The position numbers and the translations under genes were made by a program. A stretch of DNA of 27,366 bases from Euglena gracilis. Lineage: Eukaryota > Euglenozoa > Euglenophyceae > Euglenales > Euglenaceae. The notes beneath the pieces were generated by a model. The model had not been told where the DNA came from. It did no database searches and worked only from the letters and a program-made list of their open reading frames with translations. Numbering within the stretch: the first letter of the stretch is position 1; each line of letters begins with the position of its first letter. The stretch spans positions 1 through 27,366 of the forward strand of contig CAAHFI010116556.1 of the NCBI GenBank assembly GCA_900893395.1, in the 5' to 3' direction. Shown here piece by piece: positions 8,253-20,546 of the stretch.

Positions 8253-8266
8253 TTTTGGGAAGGGGG
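8253..8266 (+). promoter_or_regulatory. Polypurine tract before LTR2
   Basis: TTTTGGGAAGGGGG directly precedes TGTGAG. A purine run at this place primes plus-strand DNA in LTR elements. The G run has five or six bases depending on the unit, and the tract is missing only before LTR5. Confidence 0.65.
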
Positions 8267-9624
8267 TGTGAGCGCGGGCCAGATTTGAGATTTATTTTGT
8301 AAGAGATGCCAGCAGAAATTAGGCATTGCCTCACAGAGATTTTGGGGAATTACATTTTTCACAGGCAAGCTGGCAAACAGTGTACAAGTTTGCGTGGGAC
8401 TCTGAACTGGATTCAAAGTATCAAGTCTTGTCTTCTGGGGTGCTGTGTGGGGAAGTTTGGGAAGAAGACCCCTGAAGGCTGAAAAGTTGGAATTGGCCAG
8501 AAGTCTGATGTGGTGAAATTATCTGGACACACTGGACCATCCCCCAACTTGCACAAACTTGTATGAGATTTGCAGTGCAGAAAAGCCCCGTACAAACGTA
8601 CCTGTGGAGCCGGGGACACTCAGAAGTGAAAGGCATGGAAGTGGCAGGCCAGCTCAGCAGCAGAAGGGGGACAAGGCAGAGGAAGGCACAGTTGGCACAC
8701 AGTGAGATGCTGTGTTGGGCCACCATGATCAACTCTCCAGATCAAGCTAGCAGGGGTGATCCTGGAGTTGGTGCTGCTGTGGGTCTTGGTTGGAGCCTGG
8801 GCTGAAGGACAGACGAATGTCAATCACAGCCCGCCATCATCATCAATAATCTATCTCAATCTCCAAAATGTCTGTCAAGATGTCATTTCAGGTCAAGATG
8901 TGAATTCAATTTCAAGATCCCAAGGAATCTGTGGTGGAAGAAAGTTGTCATGTCAAGATTTCAATTTCCCAAGGTCAATCTGTGAAGGAGTTCTGTCATC
9001 ATTTCCAAGATTCAAGTTCCCAAGGTCAATCTGTGGAGGATCCAAGGTGTGATGTCCAAGATTTCAAGTTCCCAAGTTCAAGATGTCAAGTTTCAACGTC
9101 ATTGGTCAAGTTCCCCTGGAGATTTCGGCGCGAGGAGCCTGACCTCGTAAAAAACAGTGATCAGGGTTGTGCAACAGCCCTACAAATGCACATCTGGTGA
9201 TCATCTTCAAGTTCGTCAACCTGTTGCTGCTGTGATGGCTGTGGTGTGTGCCGCCTCCCCGTTCGGTGCTGGGCCGCTTCAAGGGGGCTCTGCTCCGGTT
9301 TGGCTCGGCGGGGGTCGCCGAAGCCCCGGCTGGACCCCATGGGGGTCATGTTGTACGGGGTAGGTCGTACGACATGGCTCTCTAAGGTGGAAAGGCTGGG
9401 GTGGAGGTAGGCGGGCCCCACATGGTATTTATCTGTGGATTTGGACATGTTTACATTATCTGTGGATTCGAAGATTTGCAATTTAAATTCGAGAACCGCC
9501 ATTCGTCACTTTCCATGTCGCTGCTGCGTGTGTGTGTGTTGTGTGTTGAATTTTTATCTCCGGCCCGCTCATTTTTTACTTCCGTTTTGGACAATTGCCT
9601 GGCAATTGTTTTTGGGAAGGGGGG
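8267..9624 (+). repeat. Array unit 2 (LTR2 8267-8553)
   Basis: 1358 bp. The internal segment is 8554-9624. It is slightly shorter at the start of the TCAAG-rich zone than unit 1, and its GT tract is interrupted by TTGTG. Confidence 0.85.
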
Positions 9625-11077
9625 TGTGAGCGCGGGCCAGATTTGAGATTTATTTTGTAAGAGATGCCAGCAGAAATTAAGCATTGCCTCACAGAGATTT
9701 TGGGGAATTACATTTTTCACAGGCAAGCTGGCAAACAGTGTACAAGTTTGCGTGGGACTCTGAACTGGATTCAAAGTATCAAGTCTTGTCTTCTGGGGTG
9801 CTGTGTGGGGAAGTTTGGGAAGAAGACCCCTGAAGGCTGAAAAGTTGGAATTGGCCAGAAGTCTGATGTGGTGAAATTATCTGGACACACTGGACCATCC
9901 CCAACTTGCAAGTGGATGAACTCAGTGAAAAGCAAATGCGCGAACAGTTTGACGCTGTTCTCATGCATTTCACGCCTAGCCTCATTAAGGATATCCACCG
10001 TGAGGAGTTGGCGAGTCATCCAATGACTCTTGACCAACGCTGGAACTACGTTTCCAAGCAATTGAAGCTATCACAGCTTCTTGGTCAGATTCAATCCGCG
10101 TATACCGCACACCCAACCGCTGGATTACCGGCTGGTTCGGTAAACGCATTGCAAAAATCACCGGTTTCACCCACTGCACCCACCACGGGATCGAAAACGC
10201 GATACCCGCGTTTCTTTCGGACCAAGCCACGGATAAAGTGTGCTTTTTGACGAATGTCAATCACAGCCCGCCATCATCATCAATAATCTATCTCAATCTC
10301 CAAATGTCTGTCAAGATGTCATTTCAGGGTCAAGTTCAAGTCAAGATGTCAAGTTCAAGTTCAAGATCCCAAGGGAATCTGTGGTGGAAAAAAGTTGTCA
10401 TGTCAAGATTTCAATTTCCCAAGGTCAATCTGTGAAGGAGTTCTGTCATCATTTCCAAGATTTCAAGTTCCCAAGGTCAATCTGTGGAGGAGCCAAGGTG
10501 TGATGTCCAAGATTTCAAGTCCCAAGTTCAAGATGTCAAGTTTCAACGTCATTGGTCAAGTTCCCCTGGAGATTTCGGCGCGAGGAGCCTGACCTCGTAA
10601 AAAACAGTGATCAGGGTTGTGCAACAGCCCTACAAATGCACATCTGGTGACCATCTTCGAGTTCGTCTGCCTGTTGCTGCTGTGATGGCTGTGGTGTGTG
10701 CCGCCTCCCCGTTTCGGTGCTGGGCCGCTTCAAGGGGGCTCTGCTCCGGTTTGGCTCGGCGGGGGTCGCCAAAGCCCCGGCTGGACCCCATGGGGGGTCA
10801 TGTTGTACGGGGTAGGTCGTACGACATGGCTCTCTAAGGTGGAAAGGCTGGGGTGGAGGTAGGCGGGCCCACATGGAATTTATCTGTGGATTTGGACATG
10901 TTTACAATTATCTGTGGATTCGAAGATTTACAATTTAAATTCGAGAACCGCCATTCGCCACTTTGCCATGTCGCTGCTGCCTGTGTGTGTGTGTGTGTTG
11001 AATTTTTATCTCCGGCCTGCTCATTTTTTTACTTCCGTTTTGGACAATTGCCTGGCAATTGTTTTTTGGGAAGGGGG
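9625..11077 (+). repeat. Array unit 3 with gag piece (LTR3 9625-9910)
   Basis: 1453 bp. After LTR3 the 259 bp equivalent to 7182-7440 of unit 1, including the primer site, are absent and 338 bp of gag-like DNA stands in their place. The normal unit resumes at GACGAATGTC (10249). Confidence 0.85.
9911..10248 (+). pseudogene. gag: Gag-like fragment inside the array (fossil)
   Basis: The piece reads as one open stretch, including QVDELSEKQMREQFDAVLMHF and ELASHPMTLDQRWNYVSKQL, and resembles the C-terminal part of a Ty3/gypsy capsid. It joins LTR3 at exactly CTTGCA. It probably belongs to copy B gag, interrupted at 5546, and is not a part of the repeat unit, because no other unit has it. The AGTG words on both sides of 5546-9910 support that. 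The right junction with the array lies inside unit sequence and not at an LTR start, so some DNA was lost there. Confidence 0.5.
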
Positions 11078-12427
11078 TGTGAGCGCGGGCCAGATTTGAG
11101 ATTTATTTTGGTGCAGCAGAATTAGGCATTGCCTCACAGAGATTTTGGGGAATTACATTTTTCACAGGCAAGCTGGCAAACAGTGTACAAGTTTGCGGTG
11201 GGACTCTGAACTGGATTCAAGTATCAAGTCTTGTCTTCTGGGGTGCTGTGTGGGGAAGTTTGGGAAGAAGACCCCTGAAGACTGAAAAGTTGGTTTTTGG
11301 CCAGAAGTCTGATGTGGTGAAATTATCTGGACACACTGGACCATCCCCCAACTTGCACAAACTTGTATGAGATTTGCAGTGCAGAAAAGCCCCGTACAAA
11401 CGTACCTGTGGAGCCGGGAGACACTCAGAAGTGAAATGTCATGGAAGTGGCGGGCCAGCTCAGCAGCAGAAGGGGACAAGGCAGAGGAAGACACCAGTTG
11501 GCACACAGTGAGATGCTGTGTTGGGCCACCATGATCAACTCTCCAGATCAAGCTAGCAGCGGTGATCCTGGAGTTGGTGCTGCTGTGGGTCTTGGTTGGA
11601 GCCTGGGCTGAAGGACAGACGAATGTCAATCACAGCCCGCCATCATCATCAATAATCTATCTCAATCTCCAAAATGTCTGTCAAGATGTCATTTCAGGGT
11701 CAAGTTCAAGTCAAGATGTCAAGTTCAAGTTCAAGATCCCAAGGAATCTGTGGTGGAAGAAAGTTGTCATTTCAAGATTTCAATTTCCCAAGGTCAATCT
11801 GTGAAGGAGTTCTGTCATCATTTCAAGTTTTCAAGTTCCCAAGGTCAATCTGTGGAGGAGCCAAGGTGTGATGTCCAAGATTTCAAGTTCCAAGTTCAAG
11901 ATGTCAAGTTTCAACGTCATTGGTCAAGTTCCCCCTGGAGATTTCGGCGCGAGGAGCCTGACCTCGTAAAAAACAGTGATCAGGGTTGTGCAACAGCCCT
12001 ACAAATGCACATCTGGTGACCATCTTCGAGTTCGTCTACCTGTTGCTGCTGTGATGGCTGTGGTGTGTGCCGCCTCCCCGTTCGGTGCTGGGCCGCTTCA
12101 AGGGGGCTCTGCTCCGGTTTGGCTCGGCGGGGGTCGCCGAAGCCCCGGCTGGACCCCATGGGGGGTCATGTTTGTACGGGGTAGGTCGTACGACATGGCT
12201 CTCTAAGGTGGAAAGGCTGGGGTGGAGGTAGGCGGGCCCCACATGGTATTTATCTGTGGATTTGGACATGTTTACGATTATCTGTGGATTCGAAGATTTG
12301 CAATTTAAATTCGAGAACCGCCATTCGCCACTTTCCATGTCGCTGCTGCTGTGTGTGTGTGTTGTGTTGAATTTTATCTCCGGCCTGCTCATTTTTTTAC
12401 TTCCGTTTTGGACAATTGCTGGCAATT
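11078..12427 (+). repeat. Array unit 4 (LTR4 11078-11357)
   Basis: 1350 bp. LTR4 is 280 bp, altered near its 11115 segment. The GT tract is interrupted, and the unit's own end is cut short where the purine tract and the start of LTR5 are missing. Confidence 0.85.
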
Positions 12428-13786
12428 GCGCAGATTTGAGATTTATTTTGGAACTGCCAGCAGAAATTAGGCATTGCCTCACAGAGATTTTGGGGAATTA
12501 CATTTTTCACAGGCAAGCTGGCAAACAGTGTACAAGTTTGCGTGGGACTCTGAACTGGATTCAAGTATCAAGTCTTGTCTTCTGGGGTGCTGTGTGGGGA
12601 AGTTTGGGAAGAAGACCCCTGAAGGCTGAAAAGTTGGAATTGGCCAGAAGTCTGATGTGGTGAAATTATCTGGACACACTGGACCATCCCCCAACTTGCA
12701 CAAACTTGTATGAGATTTGCAGTGCAGAAAAGCCCCGTACAAACGTACCTGTGGAGCCGGGAGACACTCAGAAGTGAAATGTCATGGAAGTGGCGGCCAG
12801 CTCAGCAGCAGAAGGGGGACAAGGCAGAGGAAGGCACCAGTTGGCACACAGTGAGATGCTGTGTTGGGCCACCATGATCAACTCTCCAGATCAAGCTAGC
12901 AGCGGTGATCCTGGAGTTGGTGCTGCTGTGGGTCTTGGTTGGAGCCTGGGCTGAAGGACAGACGAATGTCAATCACAGCCCGCCATCATCATCAATAATC
13001 TATCTCAATCTCCAAAATGTCTGTCAAGATGTCATTTCAGGGTCAAGTTCAAGTCAAGATGTCAAGTTCAAGTTTCAAGATCCCAAGGAATCTGTGGTGG
13101 AAAAAGTTGTCATGTCAAGATTTCAATTTCCCAAGGTCAATCTGTGAAGGAGTTCTGTCATCATTTCCAAGATTTCAAGTTCCCAAGGTCAATCTGTGGA
13201 GGAGCCAAGGTGTGATGTCCAAGATTTCAAGTTCCCAAGTTCAAGATGTCAAGTTTCAACGTCATTGGTCAAGTTCCCCCTGGAGATTTCGGCGCGAGGA
13301 GCCTGACCTCGTAAAAAACAGTGATCAGGGTTGTGCAACAGCCCTACAAATGCACATCTGGTGATCATCTTCAGTTCGTCAACCTGTTGCTGCTGTGATG
13401 GCTGTGGTGTGTGCCGCCTCCCCGTTCGGTGCTGGGCCGCTTCAAGGGGGCTCTGCTCCGGTTTGGCTCGGCGGGGGTCGCCGAAGCCCCGGCTGGACCC
13501 CATGGGGGTCATGTTGTACGGGGTAGGTCGTACGACATGGCTCTCTAAGGTGGAAAGGCTGGGGTGGAGGTAGGCGGGCCCCACATGGTATTTATCTGTG
13601 GATTTGGACATGTTTACGATTATCTGTGGATTCGAAGATTTCAATTTAAATTCGAGAACCGCCATTCGTCACTTTCCATGTCGCTGCTGCGTGTGTGTGT
13701 GTGTGTGTTGAATTTTTATCTCCGGCCCGCTCATTTTTTACTTCCGTTTTGGACAATTGCCTGGCAATTGTTTTTTGGGAAGGGGG
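12428..13786 (+). repeat. Array unit 5 with LTR5 lacking its 5' end (LTR5 12428-12700)
   Basis: 1359 bp. The palindrome of unit 4 runs directly into CGCAGATTTGAG, so the purine tract and about the first 13 bases of the LTR are gone. This LTR is therefore a junction relic. Confidence 0.85.
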
Positions 13787-15156
13787 TGTGAGCGCGGGCC
13801 AGATTTGAGATTTATTTTGTAAGTGCCAGCAGAAATTAGGCATTGCCTCACAGAGATTTTGGGGAATTACATTTTTCACAGGCAAGCTGGCAAACAGTGT
13901 ACAAGTTTGCGTGGGACTCTGAACTGGATTCAAGTATCAAGTCTTGTCTTCTGGGGTGCTGTGTGGGGAAGTTTGGGAAGAAGACCCCTGAAGGCTGAAA
14001 AGTTGGTTGGCCAGAAGTCTGATGTGGTGAAATTATCTGGACACACTGGACCATCCCCCAACTTGCACAAACTTGTATGAGATTTGCAGTGCAGAAAAGC
14101 CCCGTACAAACGTACCTGTGGAGCCGGGAGACACTCAGAAGTGAAATGTCATGGAAGTGGCGGGCCAGCTCAGCAGCAGAAGGGGGACAAGGCAGAGGAA
14201 GGCACCAGTTGGCACACAGTGAGATGCTGTGTTGGGCCACCATGATCAACTCTCCAGATCAAGCTAGCAGCGGGTGATCCTGGAGTTGGTGCTGCTGTGG
14301 GTCTTGGTTGGAGCCTGGGCTGAAGGACAGACGAATGTCAATCACAGCCCGCCATCATCATCAATAATCTATCTCAATCTCCAAAATGTCTGTCAAGATG
14401 TCATTTCAGGGTCAAGTTCAAGTCAAGATGTCAAGTTCAATTTCAAGATCCCAAGGAATCTGTGGTGGAAGAAAGTTGTCATGTCAAGATTTCAATTTCC
14501 CAAGGTCAATCTGTGAAGGAGTTCTGTCATCATTTCCAAGATTTCAAGTTCCCAAGGTCAATCTGTGGAGGATCCAAGGTGTGATGTCCAAGATTTCAAG
14601 TTCCCAAGTTCAAGATGTCAAGTTTCAACGTCATTGGTCAAGTTCCCCCTGGAGATTTCGGCGCGAGGAGCCTGACCTCGTAAAAAACAGTGATCAGGGT
14701 TGTGCAACAGCCCTACAAATGCACATCTGGTGACATCTTCGAGTTCGTCAACCTGTTGCTGCTGTGATGGCTGTGGTGTGTGCCGCCTCCCCGTTCGGTG
14801 CTGGGCCGCTTCAAGGGGGCTCTGCTCCGGTTTGGCTCGGCGGGGGTCGCCGAAGCCCCGGCTGGACCCCATGGGGGTCATGTTGTACGGGGTAGGTCGT
14901 ACGACATGGCTCTCTAAGGTGGAAAGGCTGGGGTGGAGGTAGGCGGGCCCCACATGGTATTTATCTGTGGATTTGGACATGTTTACGATTATCTGTGGAT
15001 TCGAAGATTTGGCAATTTAAATTCGAGAACCGCCATTCGTCACTTTCCATGTCGCTGCTGCGTGTGTGTGTGTGTGTGTGAATTTTTATCTCCGGCCCGC
15101 TCATTTTTTACTTCCGTTTTGGACAATTGCCTGGCAATTGTTTTTGGGAAGGGGGG
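13787..15156 (+). repeat. Array unit 6 (LTR6 13787-14067)
   Basis: 1370 bp. LTR6 is 281 bp. The GT tract is uninterrupted. It shares GAGGATCC and GATTTGGCAA variants with units 1 and 7. Confidence 0.85.
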
Positions 15157-16534
15157 TGTGAGCGCGGGCCAGATTTGAGATTTATTTTGTAAGAGATGCC
15201 AGCAGAAATTAGGCATTGCCTCACAGAGATTTTGGGGAATTACATTTTTCACAGGCAAGCTGGCAAACAGTGTACAAGTTTGCGTGGGACTCTGAACTGG
15301 ATTCAAAGTATCAAGTCTTGTCTTCTGGGGTGCTGTGTGGGGAAGTTTGGGAAGAAGACCCCTGAAGGCTGAAAAGTTGGAATTGGCCAGAAGTCTGATG
15401 TGGTGAAATTATCTGGACACACTGGACCATCCCCCAACTTGCACAAACTTGTATGAGATTTGCAGTGCAGAAAAGCCCCGTACAAACGTACCTGTGGAGC
15501 CGGGGACACTCAGAAGTGAAAAGGCATGGAAGTGGCGGCCAGCTCAGCAGCAGAAGGGGGACAAGGCAGAGGAAGGCACCAGTTGGCACACAGTGAGATG
15601 CTGTGTTGGGCCACCATGATCAACTCTCCAGATCAAGCTAGCAGCGGTGATCCTGGAGTTGGTGCTGCTGTGGATCTTGGTTGGAGCCTGGGCTGAAGGA
15701 CAGACGAATGTCAATCACAGCCCGCCATCATCATCAATAATCTATCTCAATCTCCAAAATGTCTGTCAAGATGTCATTTCAGGGTCAAGTTCAAGTCAAG
15801 ATGTCAAGTTCAATTTCAAGATCCCAAGGAATCTGTGGTGGAAGAAAGTTGTCATGTCAAGATTTCAATTTCCCAAGGTCAATCTGTGAAGGAGTTCTGT
15901 CATCATTTCCAAGATTTCAAGTTCCCAAGGTCAATCTGTGGAGGATCCAAGGTGTGATGTCCAAGATTTCAAGTTCCCAAGTTCAAGATGTCAAGTTTCA
16001 ACGTCATTGGTCAAGTTCCCCCTGGAGATTTCGGCGCGAGGAGCCTGACCTCGTAAAAAACAGTGATCAGGGTTGTGCAACAGCCCTACAAATGCACATC
16101 TGGTGATCATCTTCGAGTTCGTCAACCTGTTGCTGCTGTGATGGCTGTGGTGTGTGCCGCCTCCCCGTTCGGTGCTGGGCCGCTTCAAGGGGGCTCTGCT
16201 CCGGTTTGGCTCGGCGGGGGTCGCCGAAGCCCCGGCTGGACCCCATGGGGGGTCATGTTGTACGGGGTAGGTCGTACGACATGGCTCTCTAAGGTGGAAA
16301 GGCTGGGGTGGAGGTAGGCGGGCCCCACATGGTATTTATCTGTGGATTTGGACATGTTTACGATTATCTGTGGATTCGAAGATTTGGCAATTTAAATTCG
16401 AGAACCGCCATTCGTCACTTTTCCATGTCGCTGCTGCGTGTGTGTGTGTTGTGTGTTGAATTTTTATCTCCGGCCCGCTCATTTTTTACTTCCGTTTTGG
16501 ACAATTGCCTGGCAATTGTTTTTGGGAAGGGGGG
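15157..16534 (+). repeat. Array unit 7 (LTR7 15157-15443)
   Basis: 1378 bp, the longest standard unit. It shares the AAAAGGCATGG variant with unit 1 and, in slightly shorter form, with unit 2. It is the first unit carrying GTGGATCTTGG where units to the left have GTGGGTCTTGG. Confidence 0.85.
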
Positions 16535-17858
16535 TGTGAGCGCGGGCCAGATTTGAGATTTATTTTTAAGAGATGCCAGCAGAAATTAGGCATTGCCTCA
16601 CAGAGATTTTGGGGAATTACATTTTTCACAGGCAAGCTGGCAAACAGTGTACAAGTTTGCGTGGGACTCTGAACTGGATTCAAAGTATCAAGTCTTGTCT
16701 TCTGGGGTGCTGTGTGGGGAAGTTTGGGAAGAAGACCCCTGAAGGCTGAAAAGTTGGAATTGGCCAGAAGTCTGATGTGGTGAAATTATCTGGACACACT
16801 GGACCATCCCCCAACTTGCACAAACTTGTATGAGATTTGCAGTGCAGAAAAGCCCCGTACAAACGTACCTGTGGAGCCGGGAGACACTCAGAAGTGAAAT
16901 GTCATGGAAGTGGCGGGCCAGCTCAGCAGCAGAAGGGGGACAAGGCAGAGGAAGGCACCAGTTGGCACACAGTGAGATGCTGTGTTGGGCCACCATGATC
17001 AACTCTCCAGATCAAGCTAGCAGCGGGTGATCCTGGAGTTGGTGCTGCTGTGGATCTTGGTTGGAGCCTGGGCTGAAGGACAGACGAATGTCAATCACAG
17101 CCCGCCATCATCATCAATAATCTCAATCTCCAAAATGTCTGTCAAGATGTCATTTCAGGGTCAAGTTCAAGTCAAGATGTCAAGTTCAATTTCAAGATCC
17201 CAAGGAATCTGTGGTGGAAGAAAGTTGTCATGTCAAGATTTCAATTTCCCAAGGTCAATCTGTGGAGTGGATCCAAGGTGTGATGTCCAAGATTTCAAGT
17301 TCCCAAGTTCAAGATGTCAAGTTTCAACGTCATTGGTCAAGTTCCCCCTGGAGATTTCGGCGCGAGGAGCCTGACCTCGTAAAAAACAGTGATCAGGGTT
17401 GTGCAACAGCCCTACAAATGCACATCTGGTGACCATCTTCGAGTTCGTCAACCTGTTGCTGCTGTGATGGCTGTGGTGTGTGCCGCCTCCCCGTTCGGTG
17501 CTGGGCCGCTTCAAGGGGGCTCTGCTCCGGTTTGGCTCGGCGGGGGTCGCCGAAGCCCCGGCTGGACCCCATGGGGGTCATGTTGTACGGGGTAGGTCGT
17601 ACGACATGGCTCTCTAAGGTGGAAAGGCTGGGGTGGAGGTAGGCGGGCCCCACATGGTATTTATCTGTGGATTTGGACATGTTTACGATTATCTGTGGAT
17701 TCGAAGATTTGGCAATTTAAATTCGAGAACCGCCATTCGTCACTTTTCCATGTCGCTGCTGCGTGTGTGTGTGTGTGTGTTGAATTTTTATCTCCGGCCC
17801 GCTCATTTTTTACTTCCGTTTTGGACAATTGCCTGGCAATTGTTTTTGGGAAGGGGGG
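16535..17858 (+). repeat. Array unit 8 with one subrepeat lost (LTR8 16535-16820)
   Basis: 1324 bp. It is about 52 bp shorter than its neighbours because one subrepeat in the TCAAG-rich zone is missing near 17263. Confidence 0.85.
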
Positions 17859-19208
17859 TGTGAGCGCGGGCCAGATTTGAGATTTATTTTGTAAGAGATG
17901 CCAGCAGAAATTAGGCATTGCCTCACAGAGATTTTGGGGAATTACATTTTTCACAGGCAAGCTGGCAAACAGTGTACAAGTTTGCGTGGGACTCTGAACT
18001 GGATTCAAGTATCAAGTCTTGTCTTCTGGGGTGCTGTGTGGGGAAGTTTGGGAAGAAGACCCCTGAAGGCTGAAAAGTTGGAATTGGCCAGAAGTCTGAT
18101 GTGGTGAAATTATCTGGACACACTGGACCATCCCCCAACTTGCACAAACTTGTATGAGATTTGCAGTGCAGAAAAACAAAACCTGTGGAGCACACTCAGA
18201 AGTGAAATGTCATGGAAGTGGCGGGCCAGCTCAGCAGCAGAAGGGGACAGGCACACCAGTTGGCACACAGTGAGATGCTGTGTTGGGCCACCATGATCAA
18301 CTCTCCAGATCAAGCTAGCAGCGGGTGATCCTGGAGTTGGTGCTGCTGTGGATCTTGGTTGGAGCCTGGGCTGAAGGACAGACGAATGTCAAACGCAGCC
18401 CGCCATCATCATCAATAATCTTCTCAATCTCCAAAATGTCTGTCAAGGTGTCATTTCAGGGTCAAGTTCAAGTCAAGATGTCAGTTCAAGTTCAAGATCC
18501 CAAGGAATCTGTGGTGGAAAAAAGTTGTCATTTCAAGATTTCAATTTCCCAAGGTCAATCTGTGAAGGAGTTCTGTCATCATTTCAAGATTTCAAGTTCC
18601 CAAGGTCAATCCGTGGAGGATCCAAGGTGTGATGTCCAAGATTTCAAGTTCCCAAGTTCAAGATGTCAAGTTTCAACGTCATTGGTCAAGTTCCCCCTGG
18701 AGATTTCGGCGCGAGGAGCCTGACCTCGTAAAAAACAGTGATCAGGGTTGTGCAACAGCCCTACAAATGCACATCTGGTGACCATCTTCGAGTTCGTCTG
18801 CCTGTTGCTGCTGTGATGGCTGTGGTGTGTGCCGCCTCCCCGTTCGGTGCTGGGCCGCTTCAAGGGGGCTCTGCTCCGGTTTGGCTCGGCGGGGGTCGCC
18901 GAAGCCCCGGCTGGACCCCATGGGGGGTCATGTTGTACGGGGTAGGTCGTACGACATGGCTCTCTAAGGTGGAAAGGCTGGGGTGGAGGTAGGCGGGCCC
19001 CACATGGTATTTATCTGTGGATTTGGACATGTTTACGATTATCTGTGGATTCGAAGATTTTACAATTTAAATTCGAGAACCGCCATTCGTCACTTTCCAT
19101 GTCGCTGCTGCGTGTGTGTGTGTTGTGTGTTGAATTTTTATCTCCGGCCCGCTCATTTTTTACTTCCGTTTTGGACAATTGCCTGGCAATTGTTTTCGGG
19201 AAGGGGGG
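17859..19208 (+). repeat. Array unit 9 (LTR9 17859-18144)
   Basis: 1350 bp. The segment after the primer site is shortened near 18170-18195, beginning the eroded form seen in units 9-11. GT tract interrupted. Confidence 0.85.
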
Positions 19209-20546
19209 TGTGAGATCGGCGGGCCCAGATTTGAGATTTATTTTTGTAAGATGCCAGCTGAAATTAGGCATTGCCTCACAGAGATTTTGGGGAATTACAT
19301 TTTTCACAGGCAAGCTGGCAAACAGTGTACAAGTTTGCGTGGGACTCTGAACTGGATTCAAAGTATCAAGTCTTGTCTTCTGGGGTGCTGTGTGGGGAAG
19401 TTTGGGAAGAAGACCCCTGAAGGCTGAAAAGTTGGAATTGGCCAGAAGTCTGATGTGGTGAAATTATCTGGACACACTGGACCATCCCCCAACTTGCACA
19501 AACTTGTATGATTTGCAGTGCAGAAAAAAAACGTATAGACACTCAGAAGTGAAATGTCATGGAAGTGGCGGGCCAGCTCAGCAGCAGAAGAAGGCACACC
19601 AGTTGGCACACAGTGAGATGCTGTGTTGGGCCACCATGATCAACTCTCCAGATCAAGCTAGCAGCGGGTGATCCTGGAGTTGGTGCTGCTGTGGTCTTGG
19701 TTGGAGCCTGGGCTGAAGGACAGACGAATGTCAATCACGCAGCCCGCCATCATCATCAATAATCTTCTCAATCTCCAAAATGTCTGTCAAGATGTCATTT
19801 CAGGTCAAGTTCAAGTCAAGATATCAGTTCAAGTTCAAGATCCCAAGGAATCTGTGGTGGAAGAAAGTTGTCATTTCAAGATTTCAATTTCCCAAGGTCA
19901 ATCTGTGAAGGAGTTCTGTCATCATTTCCAAGATTTCAAGTTCCCAAGGTCAATCTGTGGAGGATCCAAGGTGTGATGTCCAAGATTTCAAGTTCCCAAG
20001 TTCAAGATGTCAAGTTTCAACGTCATTGGTCAAGTTCCCCTGGAGATTTCGGCGCGAGGAGCCTGACCTCGTAAAAAACAGTGATCAGGGTTGTGCAACA
20101 GCCCTACAAATGCACATCTGGTGCTCATCTTCAAGTTCGTCAACCTGTTGCTGCTGTGATGGCTGTGGTGTGTGCCGCCTCCCCGTTCGGTGCTGGGCCG
20201 CTTCAAGGGGGCTCTGCTCCGTTTGGCTCGGCGGGGGTCGCCGAAGCCCTGGCTGGACCCCATGGGGGTCATGTTGTACGGGGTAGGTCGTACGACATGG
20301 CTCTCTAAGGTGGAAAGGCTGGGGTGGAGGTAGGCGGGCCCCACATGGTATTTATCTGTGGATTTGGACATGTTTACGATTATCTGTGGATTCGAAGATT
20401 TTACAATTTAAATTCGAGAACCGCCATTCGTCACTTTCCATGTCGCTGCTGCGTGTGTGTGTGTGTGTGTTGAATTTTTATCTCCGGCCCGCTCATTTTT
20501 TACTTCCGTTTTGGACAATTGCCTGGCAATTGTTTTGGGAAGGGGG
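19209..20546 (+). repeat. Array unit 10 (LTR10 19209-19498)
   Basis: 1338 bp. LTR10 starts TGTGAGATC where most have TGTGAGCGC. GT tract uninterrupted. The post-primer segment is further shortened near 19525. Confidence 0.85.

Larger units (their letters stand above)
6894..8266 (+). repeat. Array unit 1 (LTR1 6894-7181)
   Basis: Reference unit of 1373 bp. LTR1 is 288 bp; the internal segment is 7182-8266 with an uninterrupted GT tract. Its left edge is an abrupt junction with the right 248-bp repeat. Confidence 0.85.
5546..9910 (+). mobile_element. Insertion A in gag: composite segment plus LTR1 to LTR3
   Basis: The insertion starts at TGTGAGGGCGGG, similar to the array LTR start TGTGAGCGCGGG, and ends at the LTR3 end CTTGCA. 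If the element is taken to start at TGAG (5548), AGTG lies immediately before it (5544-5547) and immediately after CTTGCA (9911-9914). This is a candidate 4-bp target-site duplication. Gag-like coding sequence flanks it on both sides. The match is short, so support is modest. Confidence 0.45.
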
